Shown one piece after another: positions 19,938-31,480 of a DNA stretch of 64,000 nucleotides; position 1 is the first letter of the stretch; each line of letters begins with the position of its first letter. The notes below the pieces were generated by a model. The model saw only the letters and a list, made by a program, of their open reading frames with translations. It did no database searches and had not been told where the DNA came from. The position numbers and the translations under genes were made by a program. Source of the stretch: Paralithodes platypus. Taxonomy: Eukaryota > Arthropoda > Malacostraca > Decapoda > Lithodidae. Where the stretch lies: positions 2,758,846-2,822,845 of the forward strand of contig CM064539.1 of assembly GCA_032716605.1 (NCBI GenBank), in the 5' to 3' direction.

Positions 19938-20019
19938 AATTTCGGACAATGTCTGGAATACTCTCCCTAATGAAGTACCGGTAGTGAATGAGGAGAGCTC
20001 CCATGTTTTCAAGACGAGG
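19938..20019 (+). mobile_element. LINE C-terminal fragment
   Basis: Frame reads ELISDNVWNTLPNEV, then VVNEESSHVFKTR, the W-N-x-L-P signature before the end of LINE ORF2. A TACCGGTA insertion-like piece lies between the two halves. T2 follows immediately. Confidence 0.55.
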
Positions 20020-20020
20020 G

Positions 20021-20332
20021 TTAAGGGGAGGTGTTTAGTTTGGTCCCTAGATATCCTTCAAGCTTAAGATTACACCCCCTAGACCCTCTTTCAAGATAAA
20101 TGTCCCCGCCGGAGGCCGATTGCTCTTAAATTACAGGCTCGTTATCGCTCGCCAGCAAAAAATCAACACCTTAATGCCACGAAAAGTCTTAAAACTGACA
20201 GAAATGGGGCAAAATTTCTTAAAATGTCCAAACTACTAGGGCGAACGTCTTAAAATCTCAAAAGTAATGGGGCTAAACATGAGGAAGAAAGGGGTCCAGA
20301 AAAAAATCCCTCGAGTGGAAATCTCCCCTTAA
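20021..20332. mobile_element. T2 element
   Basis: 312 bp, TTAA both sides, with the CTCGTTATCGCTCGCCAG core; the CATTTTTCGG hairpin segment is deleted. Confidence 0.88.
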
Positions 20333-20358
20333 ACGTCAGGTGTTTGTCTGGTTTACCC

Positions 20359-20702
20359 AATCATAACTAAACACACGTCCACTTACAATCATAACTAAAC
20401 ACACGTCCACTTACAATCATAACTAAACACACGTCCACTTACAATCATAACTAAACACACGTCCACTTACAATCATAACTAAACACACGTCCACTTACAA
20501 TCATACTAAACACACGTCCACTTACAATCATAACTAAACACACGTCCACTTACAATCATAACTAAACACACGTCCACTTACAATCATAACTAAACACACG
20601 TCCACTTACAATCATAACTAAACACACGTCCACTTACAATCATAACTAAACACACGTCCACTTACAATCATAACTAAACACACGTGTGTCCACTTACAAT
20701 CC
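20359..20702. repeat. 28-bp minisatellite, about 12 copies
   Basis: Unit AATCATAACTAAACACACGT plus CCACTTAC; near-perfect copies, one with a one-base deletion. Confidence 0.95.
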
Positions 20703-20726
20703 CACACCCTTATTCACTTTATACGC

Positions 20727-21013
20727 TTAAGGGCAGGTATTTAGTTTGTTCCCTAGACCTCCATCAAGCTTAAAATTACACCCCCTTGATTCCCTTTCTA
20801 GATATATTTGTACATTTTTCGGTAGAAAAATGTCCCGGCCGAAGGCCGGTTCTTCTCAAATTACAGGCTCGCTATCGCTCGCCAGGATAAAATTGACACC
20901 TGAATGGCACGAAAGGTCTTAATATGGGGTGAAAGTTCTTAAAATCGCTAAACTAATGGGGCAAACGTTTTATAATATCAAAAACAATGGGGCTAAACAC
21001 GAGGAAGAAAGGG
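20727..21013. mobile_element. T2 element, right end lost
   Basis: TTAAGGGCAGG left end, CGGCCGAAGGCCGG hairpin, CTCGCTATCGCTCGCCAGG core. It stops at GAAGAAAGGGGT and joins a T1 right half. Confidence 0.82.
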
Positions 21014-21102
21014 GTGCTATAGGTCCTTCCCAATCTGCATAAAATCATCTTATAGTCGACACAAAATAATGGAAAAGACGTCACCGGTACTGTATGGGTT
21101 AA
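21014..21102. mobile_element. T1 element, right half
   Basis: GGTCCTTCCCAATCTGCATA, AAATCATCTTATAG, ...GACGTCACCGGTAC, TATGGGTTAA. The T2-T1 junction looks like a deletion between two stacked elements. Confidence 0.75.
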
Positions 21103-21431
21103 GAAGAACGCCTTACATTTTCTGTGGGAAGAAAATGAGCTGTCCCTCAACAAACATGTCTCCTTTGTGCCCTCGGGTAATTCTAAATTATTCTGGAGCA
21201 CAATTTGTCACAGAGTTAATCCAATTTGACATGTCTTGGGCTGAACAGGCTTCTACCTCTAGTTGTACTAGCTATCAACCCCCAACCAACATCCTTGTAC
21301 TTAAAAAACACATATATAAGCCTAATTAAACAAATATACACATATATACACATATACACATATACACAAATATATAAACATAGCAAAAACCTCGACCAAC
21401 ACACTACTATAATTTACACGGGTGGGCAAAG

Positions 21432-21485
21432 GAAAACAGCTTCATAATTGCTGAGGGGCACAGGGCCTTGGGTGGGTCTTTGGTT
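21432..21485 (+). mobile_element. S3 retroposon, 5' fragment
   Basis: TTCATAATTGCTGAGGGGCA, CAGGGCCTTGGGTGGGTC match the start of the S3 insert at 60507-60285 (reverse strand). Confidence 0.5.
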
Positions 21486-21636
21486 CGTCAGTACGGTACC
21501 GGTATATATAATTCTAAAAACTAAGGTATGGTACGGTTTCGAGTATCCGGACCGTACCGGTACTCATAGCTGCCATTTGATAATGCATACCGGTAGTTGT
21601 AAAATATAATATCGGAATGCGGTAGGCTATAGACCT

Positions 21637-21843
21637 AGTCTATTCGCTGTAAGTAGGCGATAAATCATTACCTCTAACCTCTGTAACTCAAAAAGGACTA
21701 GAGTAATCGAGCTCATATTTCTACCATTTGGGAAGAGTCAGTCCAGGAATATATGTGGACATTTGCAGCCAATTTGCTCTAGCCCTTTTTGAGTTACAGA
21801 GGATAGAGGTCATGATTTATCGCCTACTTACAGCGAATAGACT
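21637..21843. mobile_element. Q1 palindromic element
   Basis: 207 bp. Ends AGTCTATTCGCTGTAAGTAG and its reverse complement; arms continue through ATCATTACCTCTAACCTCTG. The central part (GAGCTCATATTTCTACCATT, TGGGAAGAGTCAGTCCAGGA) is shared with Q2. Other copies at 34538 and 42194. Confidence 0.82.
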
Positions 21844-22119
21844 GGACGGTACCAGTTATTCACTACCGGTACTGGTAACTATTTTACATAGGCTATCGGT
21901 ACCCCCCAAAACACATTATAACAGTTGGTTACCTAATCCAATCTAAACTTACGAGGCGCTAACAGCAACTTCCAACTTTGTCTATTAACAGCACCGGTAC
22001 CGTACGTGATTCAATCTAAACTTACGACACACTAAAACCTCTATTTAGCTCAGCCATACTAACTTAAAAGGAGCTCAGACGGTATTGTGCAGCATGATTT
22101 ACTGGTTCGGCTCAATGGT

Positions 22120-22431
22120 TTAAGAAGGGAGTTTAGTTTGCTCTCTAAACCTCTATCATATTTCCAAAAACACTCACAAGACCCCTCTTCGATATAAATT
22201 TGTAAATTTTTAGGTAAAAAAAATTCTCCTCTTCAAATACAGGCTCTCTTTCGCTCGCCAGGAAAAAAATCGACACCTAAATGGCACGAAAGGTCTTAAT
22301 ATTGGCAAAGAAATGGGGCAAAAGGTCTGAAAGTCGCCAAACTAATGGGGCGAATGCCTTGAAACCTCAAAACTAATATGCTAAACACGAGGGAGAAGGG
22401 GGTAAAAAAAAAAAAAAAATCCTCCCCTTAA
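22120..22431. mobile_element. T2 element
   Basis: 312 bp, diverged, ending in an A-run and CCTCCCCTTAA. Core GCTCTCTTTCGCTCGCCAGG is mutated relative to other copies. Confidence 0.82.
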
Positions 22432-22490
22432 AACCTACTCGCGATTTCCGATTGAGGCGTCTCCTAAGGAAATAATAATATATAATACTG

Positions 22491-22951
22491 GGAGACGCAA
22501 CAATATACTGTAGGTAGCAAATTTCTAATGGTAGTTTTGGGTTCCTATCCTCATATGCTTCATGTCTATATATCGTACTTTTTATCCCCGGGGGAAAAAA
22601 AAAAAAAATATCTTGGGATTTTTCCGTTTTTTCTTCGATTTTTTATTTTTTTTTTTTAGTTTTTTTTTTTTTTTTTTTATTAACCTAACCAAAAAACCTA
22701 ACCTAACCTAACCTAAATGTATTTGGGGGTTATGAGGTTAGGTTAGGTTAGGTTAGGTTAGGTTGGGTTAGGTTTTTTGGTTAGGTTAATGACCCAAAAA
22801 AATAAAATCCCAAGAAAAGAAAAAAGAAAAGTCCTAAGATTGTTCTTTTCTCCCCCGGGGATAAACAGTATATAGAAATGAAGCATATGATGATAGGAAC
22901 CCAATACTACCGGTACCATTAAAAATGTGTTGCCTATATTGTTGCGTCTCC
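22491..22951. mobile_element. Foldback element with TTAGG/CCTAA arrays in its arms
   Basis: 461-bp palindrome. Outer arms pair: GGAGACGCAACAATAT..., TTGGGTTCCTATC, CATATGCTTCAT, TTTATCCCCGGGGGA. The inner arms are ATTAACCTAACCAAAAAACC then (CCTAA)4 at 22697-22716, an 18-bp spacer, and (TTAGG)n at 22735-22770. TTAGG is the usual arthropod telomere repeat. No coding region is present. Confidence 0.8.
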
Positions 22952-23282
22952 TGCATATTGACCAATACGGGTACCGGTAATACATTAGGCTAACGATAAA
23001 TACCTCTCTACACGCTTCAGAAAAATTGGAAAAGTAGAATGTAAATACGAGGTGCCGTTGTAAAGGCTTATCTCTCAATACTTCATCTGATCTGATCTGA
23101 GGACTAGAACTGGCTTAATAGATCACGTGCGACAGTAATTATTATTATTTGTATTTATTTGTTACGGTATGAAGCGAAGAGAACCTAGTCAGTGAATAGC
23201 CTAGTTATTACTGGTGAAGGTTTAAGGCCTACCGTAATAATAAATCCAGGATTATAAAATCGATACCGGTTATCGATTAACG

Positions 23283-23352
23283 AGGGGCGTCGCGCTCCTT
23301 GGTGCCGCTAGAGGAGCGGCGAACACATCCAAAGGTATCCAAAGGTACGGTA
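23283..23352 (+). mobile_element. LINE A 3' end
   Basis: ACGAGGGGCGTCGCGCTCCT, TGGTGCCGCTAGAGGAG, then CCAAAGGTATCCAAAGGTAC. This equals the last codons, 3' UTR and tail of LINE A; severely 5'-truncated. Confidence 0.7.
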
Positions 23353-23599
23353 CTGTAACATTAGTTAATTAGCCTACCGGTACGCCTCGGCTACTCAGGC
23401 TAAATCAAACCAATAAATATTACGGTACGATAACTTAGTCATAGCAATCTAGTCCAGCTTGATACAATGCCTCACCGTATGGTACGATAGCCTACCGGCA
23501 GGCTATTAATGGCCTATCGTACCGTACTCCACCCACCCCATTACCATATATCCAGTTCACTTTATGGCAACCAATATCGACACTATTAACAAGACCACA

Positions 23600-23740
23600 T
23601 AAAGGCGACAAACAACGAGTTAAATAACCGGACTAAAAGCAAGGACGGGCTGGGGTCAACAAACGGGAGTCGCCTCGAGCAATCCAACCAATTTACCGTC
23701 TCCTTAAATAAGTAAATAAAGTGGCGGTCTGCAAAATATT

Positions 23741-23773
<33 letters not shown>

Positions 23774-23940
23774 AAAGTCGCCTACATCGCGCCCGGGCTC
23801 AATCGATTACCGCGCTGTCCACTTCGCAGCTCGCATTTCACGGTAATAAACATTGGAAATCGAGTCAATATTCCCGCGAAAATACGAGTCTGCATGGCGC
23901 CCCACCTCGTAACTTAACCTGCCGCGAAAGATATATAATA
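23600..23940. other. CpG-richer unique stretch with a 29-base poly-C
   Basis: A C29 tract at 23743-23771 sits in sequence with many CpGs (CATCGCGCCCGGGC, ATTACCGCGCTG, TTCCCGCGAAAA). No ORF or repeat match. It could be a small unmethylated or regulatory island; this is inference only. Confidence 0.3.
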
Positions 23941-24050
23941 AGAGACTGCTGGGAAATGTTTACCGATGGACACAATTATCTGGAATATGCGAGCTTGGAA
24001 TAAATAGGATATTGATAGTAATAAAATAAGGATGTCATAATAATAATTAT

Positions 24051-24634
24051 CAGGGTGTCAAACTGGGACACTTAAGGGGAGATTCCACTTGAGGGATTTT
24101 TTCTGGACCCTTTTTCTCCCTTATTTTTAGTCCCTTTGTTTTTGAGATTTTAAGACGTTCGCCCCATTAGTTTGGCGATTTTAAGAACTTTCGCCTCATT
24201 TCTGTCCATTTTTAGACCTTTTGTGCCATTTAGGTGTCAATTGTTTCCTGGCGAGCGATAGCCTGTAATTTAAGAGGAACTGGCCTTCGGCCAGGACATT
24301 TTTCTATCGAAAAATGTACATATTTATCTTGAAAGGGGGTCAAGGGGGTGTAATTTTAAGGTTGATCGAAGTCCAGGGAACACACTAAATACCTCCCCTT
24401 AAGTTTTTAAGACTAGAATGAATAGAAGAGATACGGTACCGGTACTGGAAAATATATACCGGTACATGAAGTTGTATTGTTTTGGCCATTGTATCACTTC
24501 CAAGGACATACCGGTAGGCTAATCAGAATTTGAAGCATACCCGGTACATACCCGGTACATTTAACTGTAGGTTATAGGCCTACTTCGTAATGATGACTAA
24601 AGAGAAAGGAAAAGGTTTCTAGTTTGACAGCCTG
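24051..24634 (+). mobile_element. H1 hAT-like element with T2 inside
   Basis: CAGGGTGTCAAACTGGGACA at the left and AGTTTGACAGCCTG at the right. Internal TTTTGGCCATTGTATCACTT matches H1 at 17967. A T2 fills 24072-24402 at a TTAA, and GAATGAATAGAAG resumes after it. Flanking octamers differ, so no clear target duplication. Confidence 0.6.
24072..24402. mobile_element. T2 element
   Basis: 331 bp in reverse orientation relative to 20021, TTAAGGGGAGATTCC...ACCTCCCCTTAA. Nested in H1. Confidence 0.88.
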
Positions 24635-24814
24635 ACATTGTCAGTATTTCTGAATAAGGTAATTGCGGTAATTGGGTACCGGTACGTAGGCCTACCGGTA
24701 TGCAATACCGTACTTAGAAACTAGAACGTACCGGTATGTTAGTCTAGCTGAAAGAAAGGTAAGGTAGCCTATTGGTAGTTCTGGTGCACAGTAGGTACCG
24801 GTACCGGTATATTT

Positions 24815-25302
24815 TGTTTTCTTCTATATTCCAACTACTCCCTCTCGGGCATAGGCTGATAGCCTTTACAGTCTACCGCTGAACAGGGTGAGGCCCGTGA
24901 GGTCTTGTTCCAGTCTAGGGAGTGAGACATGCAAAGCACCTATTGACGGCTCGAACCCAACTCCATCTCTGAAGCTGCTTCGCCTCTGTGCTTCACAGTC
25001 TCATCCCCCAGGCTCGGACCCTCACTCTCAGAACGCCACCTATTGAGCAATTAACTCACTAGCCATTGCCCCCCTGTAGCATATTTTGAATATGGGAATA
25101 TTCATACTATTTAATCAGGGAACAATGAGGGTATTTTGTTTTGTCATTTCGGTGTGCTGTGGTACGGTAATGCACTGAAACTAGGTACCGGTACAGCACA
25201 CATTCCATCCCAATAATATCTTCCCATTGACATATTGGGATTCGAACCCGGGTCCATTGGATTACCAGTCCAGTTGCAAGACCACTCTGCCACACTTCCC
25301 CT
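24815..25302 (-). mobile_element. SINE S1 (tRNA-headed), second copy
   Basis: tRNA-like head at 25301-25236 with A box (TGGCAGAGTGG) and B box GGTTCGAATCC. Body shared with the 3784-4273 copy, including GGTGAGGCCCGTGAGGTCTT. The poly-A end is short (TTTTGTTTTC on the plus strand). Confidence 0.78.
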
Positions 25303-25489
25303 CTATATACGGTGCAGTACCGGTACCGGTAGTCTAAGCAAATCACCCATCGTTATATACAACTCATGTTATGGCTATCCAGTATAAACTTGATAACGAA
25401 GGAGATGAGATAGCCTATTTGGGCAGAGTGGAGGAGGAGGGAGAGTGGAATTGGAACACAGTGGAAGGAGGATAGGCTACACGAATGAA

Positions 25490-25863
25490 TGTAAGAACAC
25501 AAGCTTGGTGTGTTGCAAAAAGAGATTGGTTCTAGGCAGATCGTTTGTAAACACTTAATGGGTCCAACCATAGACTACAATAGATCTGGACTTGACACGA
25601 AAATGGAACTTTGCAGTAAGGAACCCAAAATTGGAAAACAAACCCCCAATTTGAACCTCGAAACAGCGAAAATTTGATATTTTTGCGGTTTCGAGGTTCG
25701 AACTTGAGGGTTTGTTTTCCGATTTTGGGTCCCTTACTGCAAAGTTCCATTATCGTGTCCAGTCCAGATCTACTGTAGTCTATGGTTGGACCCATTAAGT
25801 GTTTCCAGATGATCTGCCTAGAACCAATCTCTTTTTGGAGCACATCAACGTTTGTGTTCTTAA
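25490..25863. mobile_element. T5 large palindrome
   Basis: About 374 bp. Arms of about 160 bp pair from GTAAGAACACAA at the left to TTGTGTTCTTAA at the right, including AAAAAGAGATTGGTTCTAGG and GGACCCATTAAGTG. The right TTAA doubles as the left TTAA of T4; the left site reads GTAA, one change from TTAA. The long minus-strand ORF across it has no motif. Confidence 0.75.
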
Positions 25864-26086
25864 GCCAGTATCACACGAACACTTTTTCCCTCAACATTTA
25901 TACTTAACACTGGTTTGGCAGCTTATGAGGTCAACATAATTATACTGTTTATCATTTATGTCACCGAAATTCATCTATCACCAGTTTAGTTTCCGATACC
26001 AGTGCAAAATATTCCAAAAATGTTGTCAGGAAAATGTAGATCATTGAATGTTGAGTATAAAAGCTCTCGTGTGATACCGACTTTAC
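25860..26086. mobile_element. T4 element
   Basis: 227 bp, TTAAGCCAGTATCACACGAA...TGTGATACCGACTTTAC. The right TTAA is mutated to TTAC. Confidence 0.82.
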
Positions 26087-26270
26087 AATATTCGTCCATC
26101 CTCCTTCCACCTCCTCCACTGTGTTCCACCTCCACACACCCTCCCTCCTCCTCCTCCTCCACTCTGCCTGTCTCCAGAACCACACCCGTTACGGTAATTA
26201 CGGTACGTCGCCTATTACCATATTTTCTCACACACCCGCATCACAACGCAGGCCCTTGGACAGTTTTCCA

Positions 26271-26497
26271 TTAACCCATACGGTACCGGTGACGTCCTGT
26301 TCATTATATTCTGGCAGCTATTAGACGATTTTATTCAGTTTAGGAAGGACCTCTAGCAATATTAATTTAATGGCTTCAAACTATCTCAACCAACCCTTTC
26401 AACTACCACAGATCTTTCCTAAGCTGCATAATATCGTCTAAATATAGTTAGAATAAAATATAACACACGTCGCTGATGCCGGTACTCAAAGGGTTAA
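26271..26497. mobile_element. T1 element (subtype a)
   Basis: TTAACCCATACGGTACCGGT, GACGTCCTG, arms around TTAGACGATTTTATTCAG; right end GCCGGTACTCAAAGGGTTAA. The right TTAA is shared with the next T1. Confidence 0.88.
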
Positions 26498-26708
26498 CCC
26501 CTTGAGGATTATGACGCGTTTTAGCAGTTAATTTTGGCTATCATTAGGCAACTTCACTCAGCTTAGGAAGGATCTGTGGGAGGCATAGGCCTAAATGAGT
26601 TGGTTTTGACCCCTTAGTTTCCTAGAGGTCCTTCATAAACTGCAGAAAATCGTCTATTGATAGCCAAAACATAATGTCAACATGAATAATAGATAATCTT
26701 CAAGGACA
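26494..26708. mobile_element. T1 element (subtype b), right end decayed
   Basis: TTAACCCCTTGAGGATTATG, ACGCGTTTTAGCAG, ...CAGAAAATCGTCTATTGATA. The final GGGTTAA is not recognisable. Confidence 0.75.
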
Positions 26709-27120
26709 CTACATCCGCCTTATTAGAAACAATGTATTAGGGAAAATAGGCACCAACAGATTCGCCATATTTTTCTCCATATAGACCGCATGGAGGATTT
26801 TCGTTATTGACAAATTGAAAAAATACCATTTTCACAGAAAAATACACCAAAAAATCTGTCAAAGATGTCTAATAGCGGGGGTGTGGGGGCGGCAGCCCCC
26901 ACCCATAATACTAGGATAGGTTAGGTAAGATTGTTAGCTTAGGCTAATGTCCTTTCAGAGGGGTATAGGCTAGTAAACACTAGGATAGCTTATACCCGGT
27001 CAGAGGTAAGAAGAAGAGTCCTGATGTAGTCTCCTTGAATGCTACCGAATCACAATCCTGAAGGGGATAAATGACCCTGGAACTTGTTTATATTTATGTC
27101 CACTTACGGTACCGTACTAC

Positions 27121-27340
27121 TAAAGGTAGCGCCGACGAACAATAATCTGCACACCCCTTAACTTCTTATACCCGGTAACTCAAATGAATGAAAGCAATCG
27201 GGCTGACAGTTCTATCATTTGGGAAGAGTCCACCAGGAAATAGGTGTGGATAATTACAGCCAGTTTGCTCTAGGCCCTTTTGAGTTATAAAGAGGTCAAG
27301 GATCAAGATTTTTGTCAAGTTTGTTGGCGTTACCTATACT
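27121..27340. mobile_element. Q2 palindromic element
   Basis: AGGTAGCGCCGACGAAC at the left and GTTTGTTGGCGTTACCTATA at the right; core TTGGGAAGAGTCCACCAGGA. Confidence 0.78.
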
Positions 27341-27834
27341 ACTACCAGTACCGGTACCATACAAGTAATTACGGTACTGCTTGATTTGCTACCGGTACCG
27401 GTAGTACGGTAATATAATAAGTATAGGCCTATACAGTATGGCCTAGGCTAACCTACCGGTACAGTATATTACCAGTAGCTATATGCCTAGCCTATAAACG
27501 TTTAATACAGGCACACGCAAACAATCATAACCCAATCTCGAATCAATTAACATAGGCACTAATCAAAGTGCAGATATGTGCAACCTACTAATAGGTAGGC
27601 CTAGCCAAGGCCAAGCTACTAGTGAAAATACCTGGCCTGAAACTAAGTGGTTTTTGCTAATAGCTATAACATGGCCTAGTCTATATATAGATCCACACAA
27701 AGACCTTGACAGAACAGTTGGCACCGTTCCATGGTCCATGCGGAATTATGTACCGGTACCGTACTATAACCGTGCCTGTAAAGCTATAAAGCTACCGGTA
27801 CCAGTATTAGGCATATATTTTATTTATTTATTTT

Positions 27835-28060
27835 AATTGACCACTTGCGAGTTTCAGGCTATAAGGAAGTTGGAGCTGTAAACATCGATATAAACCAGAT
27901 ATTTAATAATAATGTAGGTTTCTGATTGATAAATAGTATGTTAAATTGGGTTTAATGTATTTATGAATGCACTACAACTGTATTTTAGCTGGCAATTCTG
28001 CTAAATATCAACGTCTACAGCTCCAACTTCCTTAAGAACGAAACTCGCAAGTGGTCAATT
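27835..28060. mobile_element. X1 palindromic element
   Basis: 226 bp. Ends AATTGACCACTTGCGAGTTT and its near-perfect reverse complement; AAGGAAGTTGGAGCTGTA pairs with TACAGCTCCAACTTCCTT. The centre is AT-rich. A left-half copy lies at 32584. Confidence 0.78.
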
Positions 28061-28738
28061 GACGTACGGTAACTGAATTTCCGGTCAATTTAAAGATGAT
28101 GTACCGGTAATTAAATTGCTAAAAAATCGTTTCGATTGTTTTTATGTAGTTTAGAGTTGTGTAAGGGTGTTTTGATGTATGAAAATAGACGTAAATGCAT
28201 ATTTACCCATTAAACAACAATCTAAAAACACGTCCCTTCACTCGCGAAAAATAACTATTTGGCCATAACCGTTTGCCGTTGGATACAAAATATGTAGAGG
28301 GGGGGGGGGAAGCCCCCCCTCACCCCCCCCCCAAGATTTATTGAAATAGTCATATATTTAAACAGTAGGGGGCAAAAACCAAATTTTCCCCAACGCTTCT
28401 TCTTCTTCTTCGCGGCGGATGTAAACAAAGCCACCCGCCTCTTGCGACGTAGGCGATATAGAGGATATTTTGTTTTTTTCAAGATCAGTAATAAATTTTT
28501 ACGCGCATTTAGACACTTATAGGAATGAAATACATGGTATAAGAAACCTGTAGGCCACGATAAAATCGATGTATGAATTTAATTACATCATCTTTATATT
28601 GTCCGAATTTCCCATCCTTCGAGTACTGGTACTGTACCACATGCATTCGTTGATTTCGTTGATTTCGTTGATTAAGTTTATTTGTCAGTTAATTGGTGGG
28701 TTGGTGATGATATAATTTATTAAGACACTATTAGACAC
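28061..28738. other. Unassigned AT-rich with a G/C-run hairpin
   Basis: GGGGGGGGGGAAGCCCCCCC at about 28301-28320 is a strong hairpin. No ORF or family match otherwise. Confidence 0.35.
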
Positions 28739-28966
28739 TTAAGCCGGTAGCCTATCACACGAGAGCTTTATAGTCAACATTCTATAATCAACATTTTTCT
28801 GGCAACATTTTTGGAGTATTTTGCACTGGTATCGGAAACTAGACTGATGGTAGATGAATTTAGGTACCGGTAACCGAAATATTATAAATGTTGACCTCAT
28901 AAGCTGCCAGATCAGTGTAGAGTATAAATGTTGAGGGAAAAAGCGCTTGTGTGATAGCGGCCTTAA
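28739..28966. mobile_element. T4 element
   Basis: 228 bp between TTAAs, opposite orientation to the 17349 copy. An ACCGGTA-containing interruption lies near 28863. Confidence 0.85.
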
Positions 28967-29159
28967 ACTCACCATAACTACCGGTAGCATAAGCCTATCG
29001 TAGACCTATGTGTACGGTAACCCCAATAATCGCCAAGGACTATTACAAAATATAAACAATAAATACACAGCTTAGCCTAGGCCAACAGCAGGTTATACTT
29101 ATTATAAGGCAAACACAAAGTGAATCAAATAATCAAGCCTTGCCAAAACGTTCACCTTA

Positions 29160-29411
29160 CCTTACCTTTTGATACCTTTTGATGTGTTTGCCACTCTTCT
29201 AGCGGCACCAAGGAGCGCGACGCCCCTCGTTATGGGTGGTGATTTGGTGCAGTAGACTTTTTGAAGCGACAGCTCGCTCCCTTGCGAGAATGGGCTCGTC
29301 TGGCACTTTTTGCAGTTCGACATCTAGGGCTCTCTTGAAGTTGTCTAACGAGATGTCCCTCATGTCTCTTACTCGCCGTGGGAGTTTGTTGAAGAGACGT
29401 GGGCCTCTGTG
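29160..29411 (-). mobile_element. LINE A, C-terminal end and tail
   Basis: Minus strand reads HRGPRLFNKLPRRVRDMRD, FKRALDVELQKVPDEP, LLHQITTHNEGRRAP and stops at 29199, then a short 3' UTR and a CAAAAGGTATCAAAAGGTAA tail. It matches 7721-8209 closely. Confidence 0.85.
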
Positions 29412-29615
29412 GCCAAACATAAACAACAAATCCATCAATAAATATATAAATAAAGGATAACTTAACAAGCCGACATACGGTACTGTACGGTATCAACACA
29501 CGATCAATTGGTCTATGTCTCTAAATAAAGTAGGACTCTAAATATAATTAATTTGAGTACCGGTATATAAGCTGGAAATTATACGAAAACTTAGCCCTAT
29601 TCCAGTGCAATCCAA

Positions 29616-29952
29616 TTAAGGGGAGGTTTTTAGTGCGTTTCCTAGACTTCCATCAAGCTTGAAATTACACCCCCTTTGATCCTCTTTCAAGATAAATTTG
29701 TACATTTGTCGGTAGAAAAATGTCTCGGCCGAAGGCCGGTTCCTCTTAAATTACAGGCTCGCTATCGCTCGCCAGGAAAAAATCGACACCTAAATGGCAC
29801 GAAAGGTCTTAAAAGTGACATACATGGGGCGAAAGTTCTTAAAATCGTCAAACTAATGGGGCGAACGTCTTAAAATCTCAAAAGCAATGGGGCTAAACAT
29901 GAGGGAGAAAGGAGTCAAGAAAAAAATCCCTCAAGTGGAAACCTCCCCTTAA
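29616..29952. mobile_element. T2 element, well preserved
   Basis: 337 bp, TTAAGGGGAGGTTTTTAG...CCTCCCCTTAA, with the CGGCCGAAGGCCGG hairpin and the GCTCGCTATCGCTCGCCAGG core intact. Useful as a family reference. Confidence 0.92.
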
Positions 29953-30089
29953 GGACGTACCGGTACAACTAAACTTCCACCGTCTCTTAAGATAAGATAC
30001 AGCTCATCTACGCGTATCTCCACCTCAATCATAGCTTACAGGGCATTTGTAGGCCTACGGTTAGGCCTACCCAATCTTAGTAACTTGAT

Positions 30090-30167
30090 ACCTTTTGATA
30101 CCTTTTGATGTGCTCGCCACTCTTCTAGCGGCACCAAGGAGCGCGACGCCCCTCGTTATGGGGTGGT
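30090..30167 (-). mobile_element. LINE A 3' end
   Basis: Reverse strand of ACGAGGGGCGTCGCGCTCCT ... AAAAGGTATCAAAAGGTATC. Only the last about 80 bp are present. Confidence 0.72.
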
Positions 30168-30542
30168 GTCATTACTGTCATTACCGGCCCCATAGCTTAA
30201 CATAAAAGTCAAAACACTATGAAAGGTGTGTTGGAATGGAAACTGTATGAGAGTCCTAGGCTATTAAAGCTATCCAATATTACCGATACCCAGTCAAAAT
30301 GTATTCAGTGTAGTACGGTAGGGCAAAGGTCAATATCTGGGGTAGGTTTATCGTCCATCTTAACTTACCAATACCTTACTGCACATTCTCAATTAATATT
30401 CAAGCCTAAACCTATAAAACGCCATGACCAAAACAATCATACCTCGTTAACGTTTTACCCAGACACACACACATACAATACCGGTACTAATCCTACCGTC
30501 CGTTATCATATCATATAGGCTATACTGGTACCGGGATTAGGC

Positions 30543-30876
30543 CTAAGGGGAGGTTTCCACTTGAGGGAGTTTTTTCTGGACTCCGTTCTCCCTCATGTTT
30601 AACCCCATTGCTTTTCAAATTTTAAGACGTTCGCCCCATTATTTTGATTATTTTAAAAACTTCCAACCCATTTGTCAATTTTAAGACCTTTCGTGCCATT
30701 TAGGTGTCGATTTTATCCTGGCGAGCGATAGCGAGCCTGTAATTTAAGAGGAACCAGCTTTCAGCCGGGATATTTTTCTACCGAAAAATGTACAAATTTA
30801 TCTTGAAAGGGGCTCTAGGGGGTGTAATCTTAAGCTTGATGGATATCTAGAGACCAAACTAAAATCCTCCCCTTAA
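30543..30876. mobile_element. T2 element
   Basis: 334 bp; the left site reads CTAA, the right TTAA. Core CCTGGCGAGCGATAGCGAGC is intact. Confidence 0.88.
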
Positions 30877-31256
30877 GACACCGATTAATCTACTGTTGAA
30901 ATATTCAGTGATCCCAGAGGCTATGTACTGTAATAGGCTAAGCATCATCCTTCCTCACTACCAGAGTACCGGTATAGGCCTATATTACATTATCATAAAA
31001 CATTATAGTTTATTTATAGTACGGTACGGTAGGCCTATACATCTTCACCGTTTATAAGCTACCTCCCCCAACCCCATATAATGCGTGCTCGACCTTAATG
31101 CCTGGGAGCTACTTATGTCATTTCAACTTTGGTTACGTTACGATAGCCTATTTCTAGTAATAGAAATAGAAACTCAAATACCGTATAGGCCTACTTGTTA
31201 ACACTATTGAGTACAACCCTCTGTCAGATTAGGTGAAATATCGGTACCGTACGATA

Positions 31257-31480
31257 CTATACAGGTAGCGCCAACGAACTTGACAATAATCTTGACTCCT
31301 TAACTTCTCATAACTCAAAATGAATGAAAGCCATCGAGCTGACATTTCATTTCTATCATTTGGGAAGAACCGGCCAGGAAATGGGTGTGGACATTTGCAG
31401 TCAGTTTGCTCTAGGCTCTTTTGAGTTATGAGAAGTTAAGGGGTAAAGATTATTGTCAAGTTCGTTGGCGCTACCTATAG
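31257..31480. mobile_element. Q2 palindromic element, best copy
   Basis: CTATACAGGTAGCGCCAACG left and CGTTGGCGCTACCTATAG right. Arms are nearly perfect through GAACTTGACAATAATC and AACTTCTCATAACTCAAAA. Confidence 0.85.

Noticed and set aside
25532..25843. 103-aa minus-strand ORF
   Set aside because: It lies across the T5 palindrome and shows no domain.
26870..26930. GGGGGCGGCAGCCCCC as a terminator or functional hairpin
   Set aside because: A strong hairpin, but no associated gene and no bacterial context; probably the end of an old repeat.
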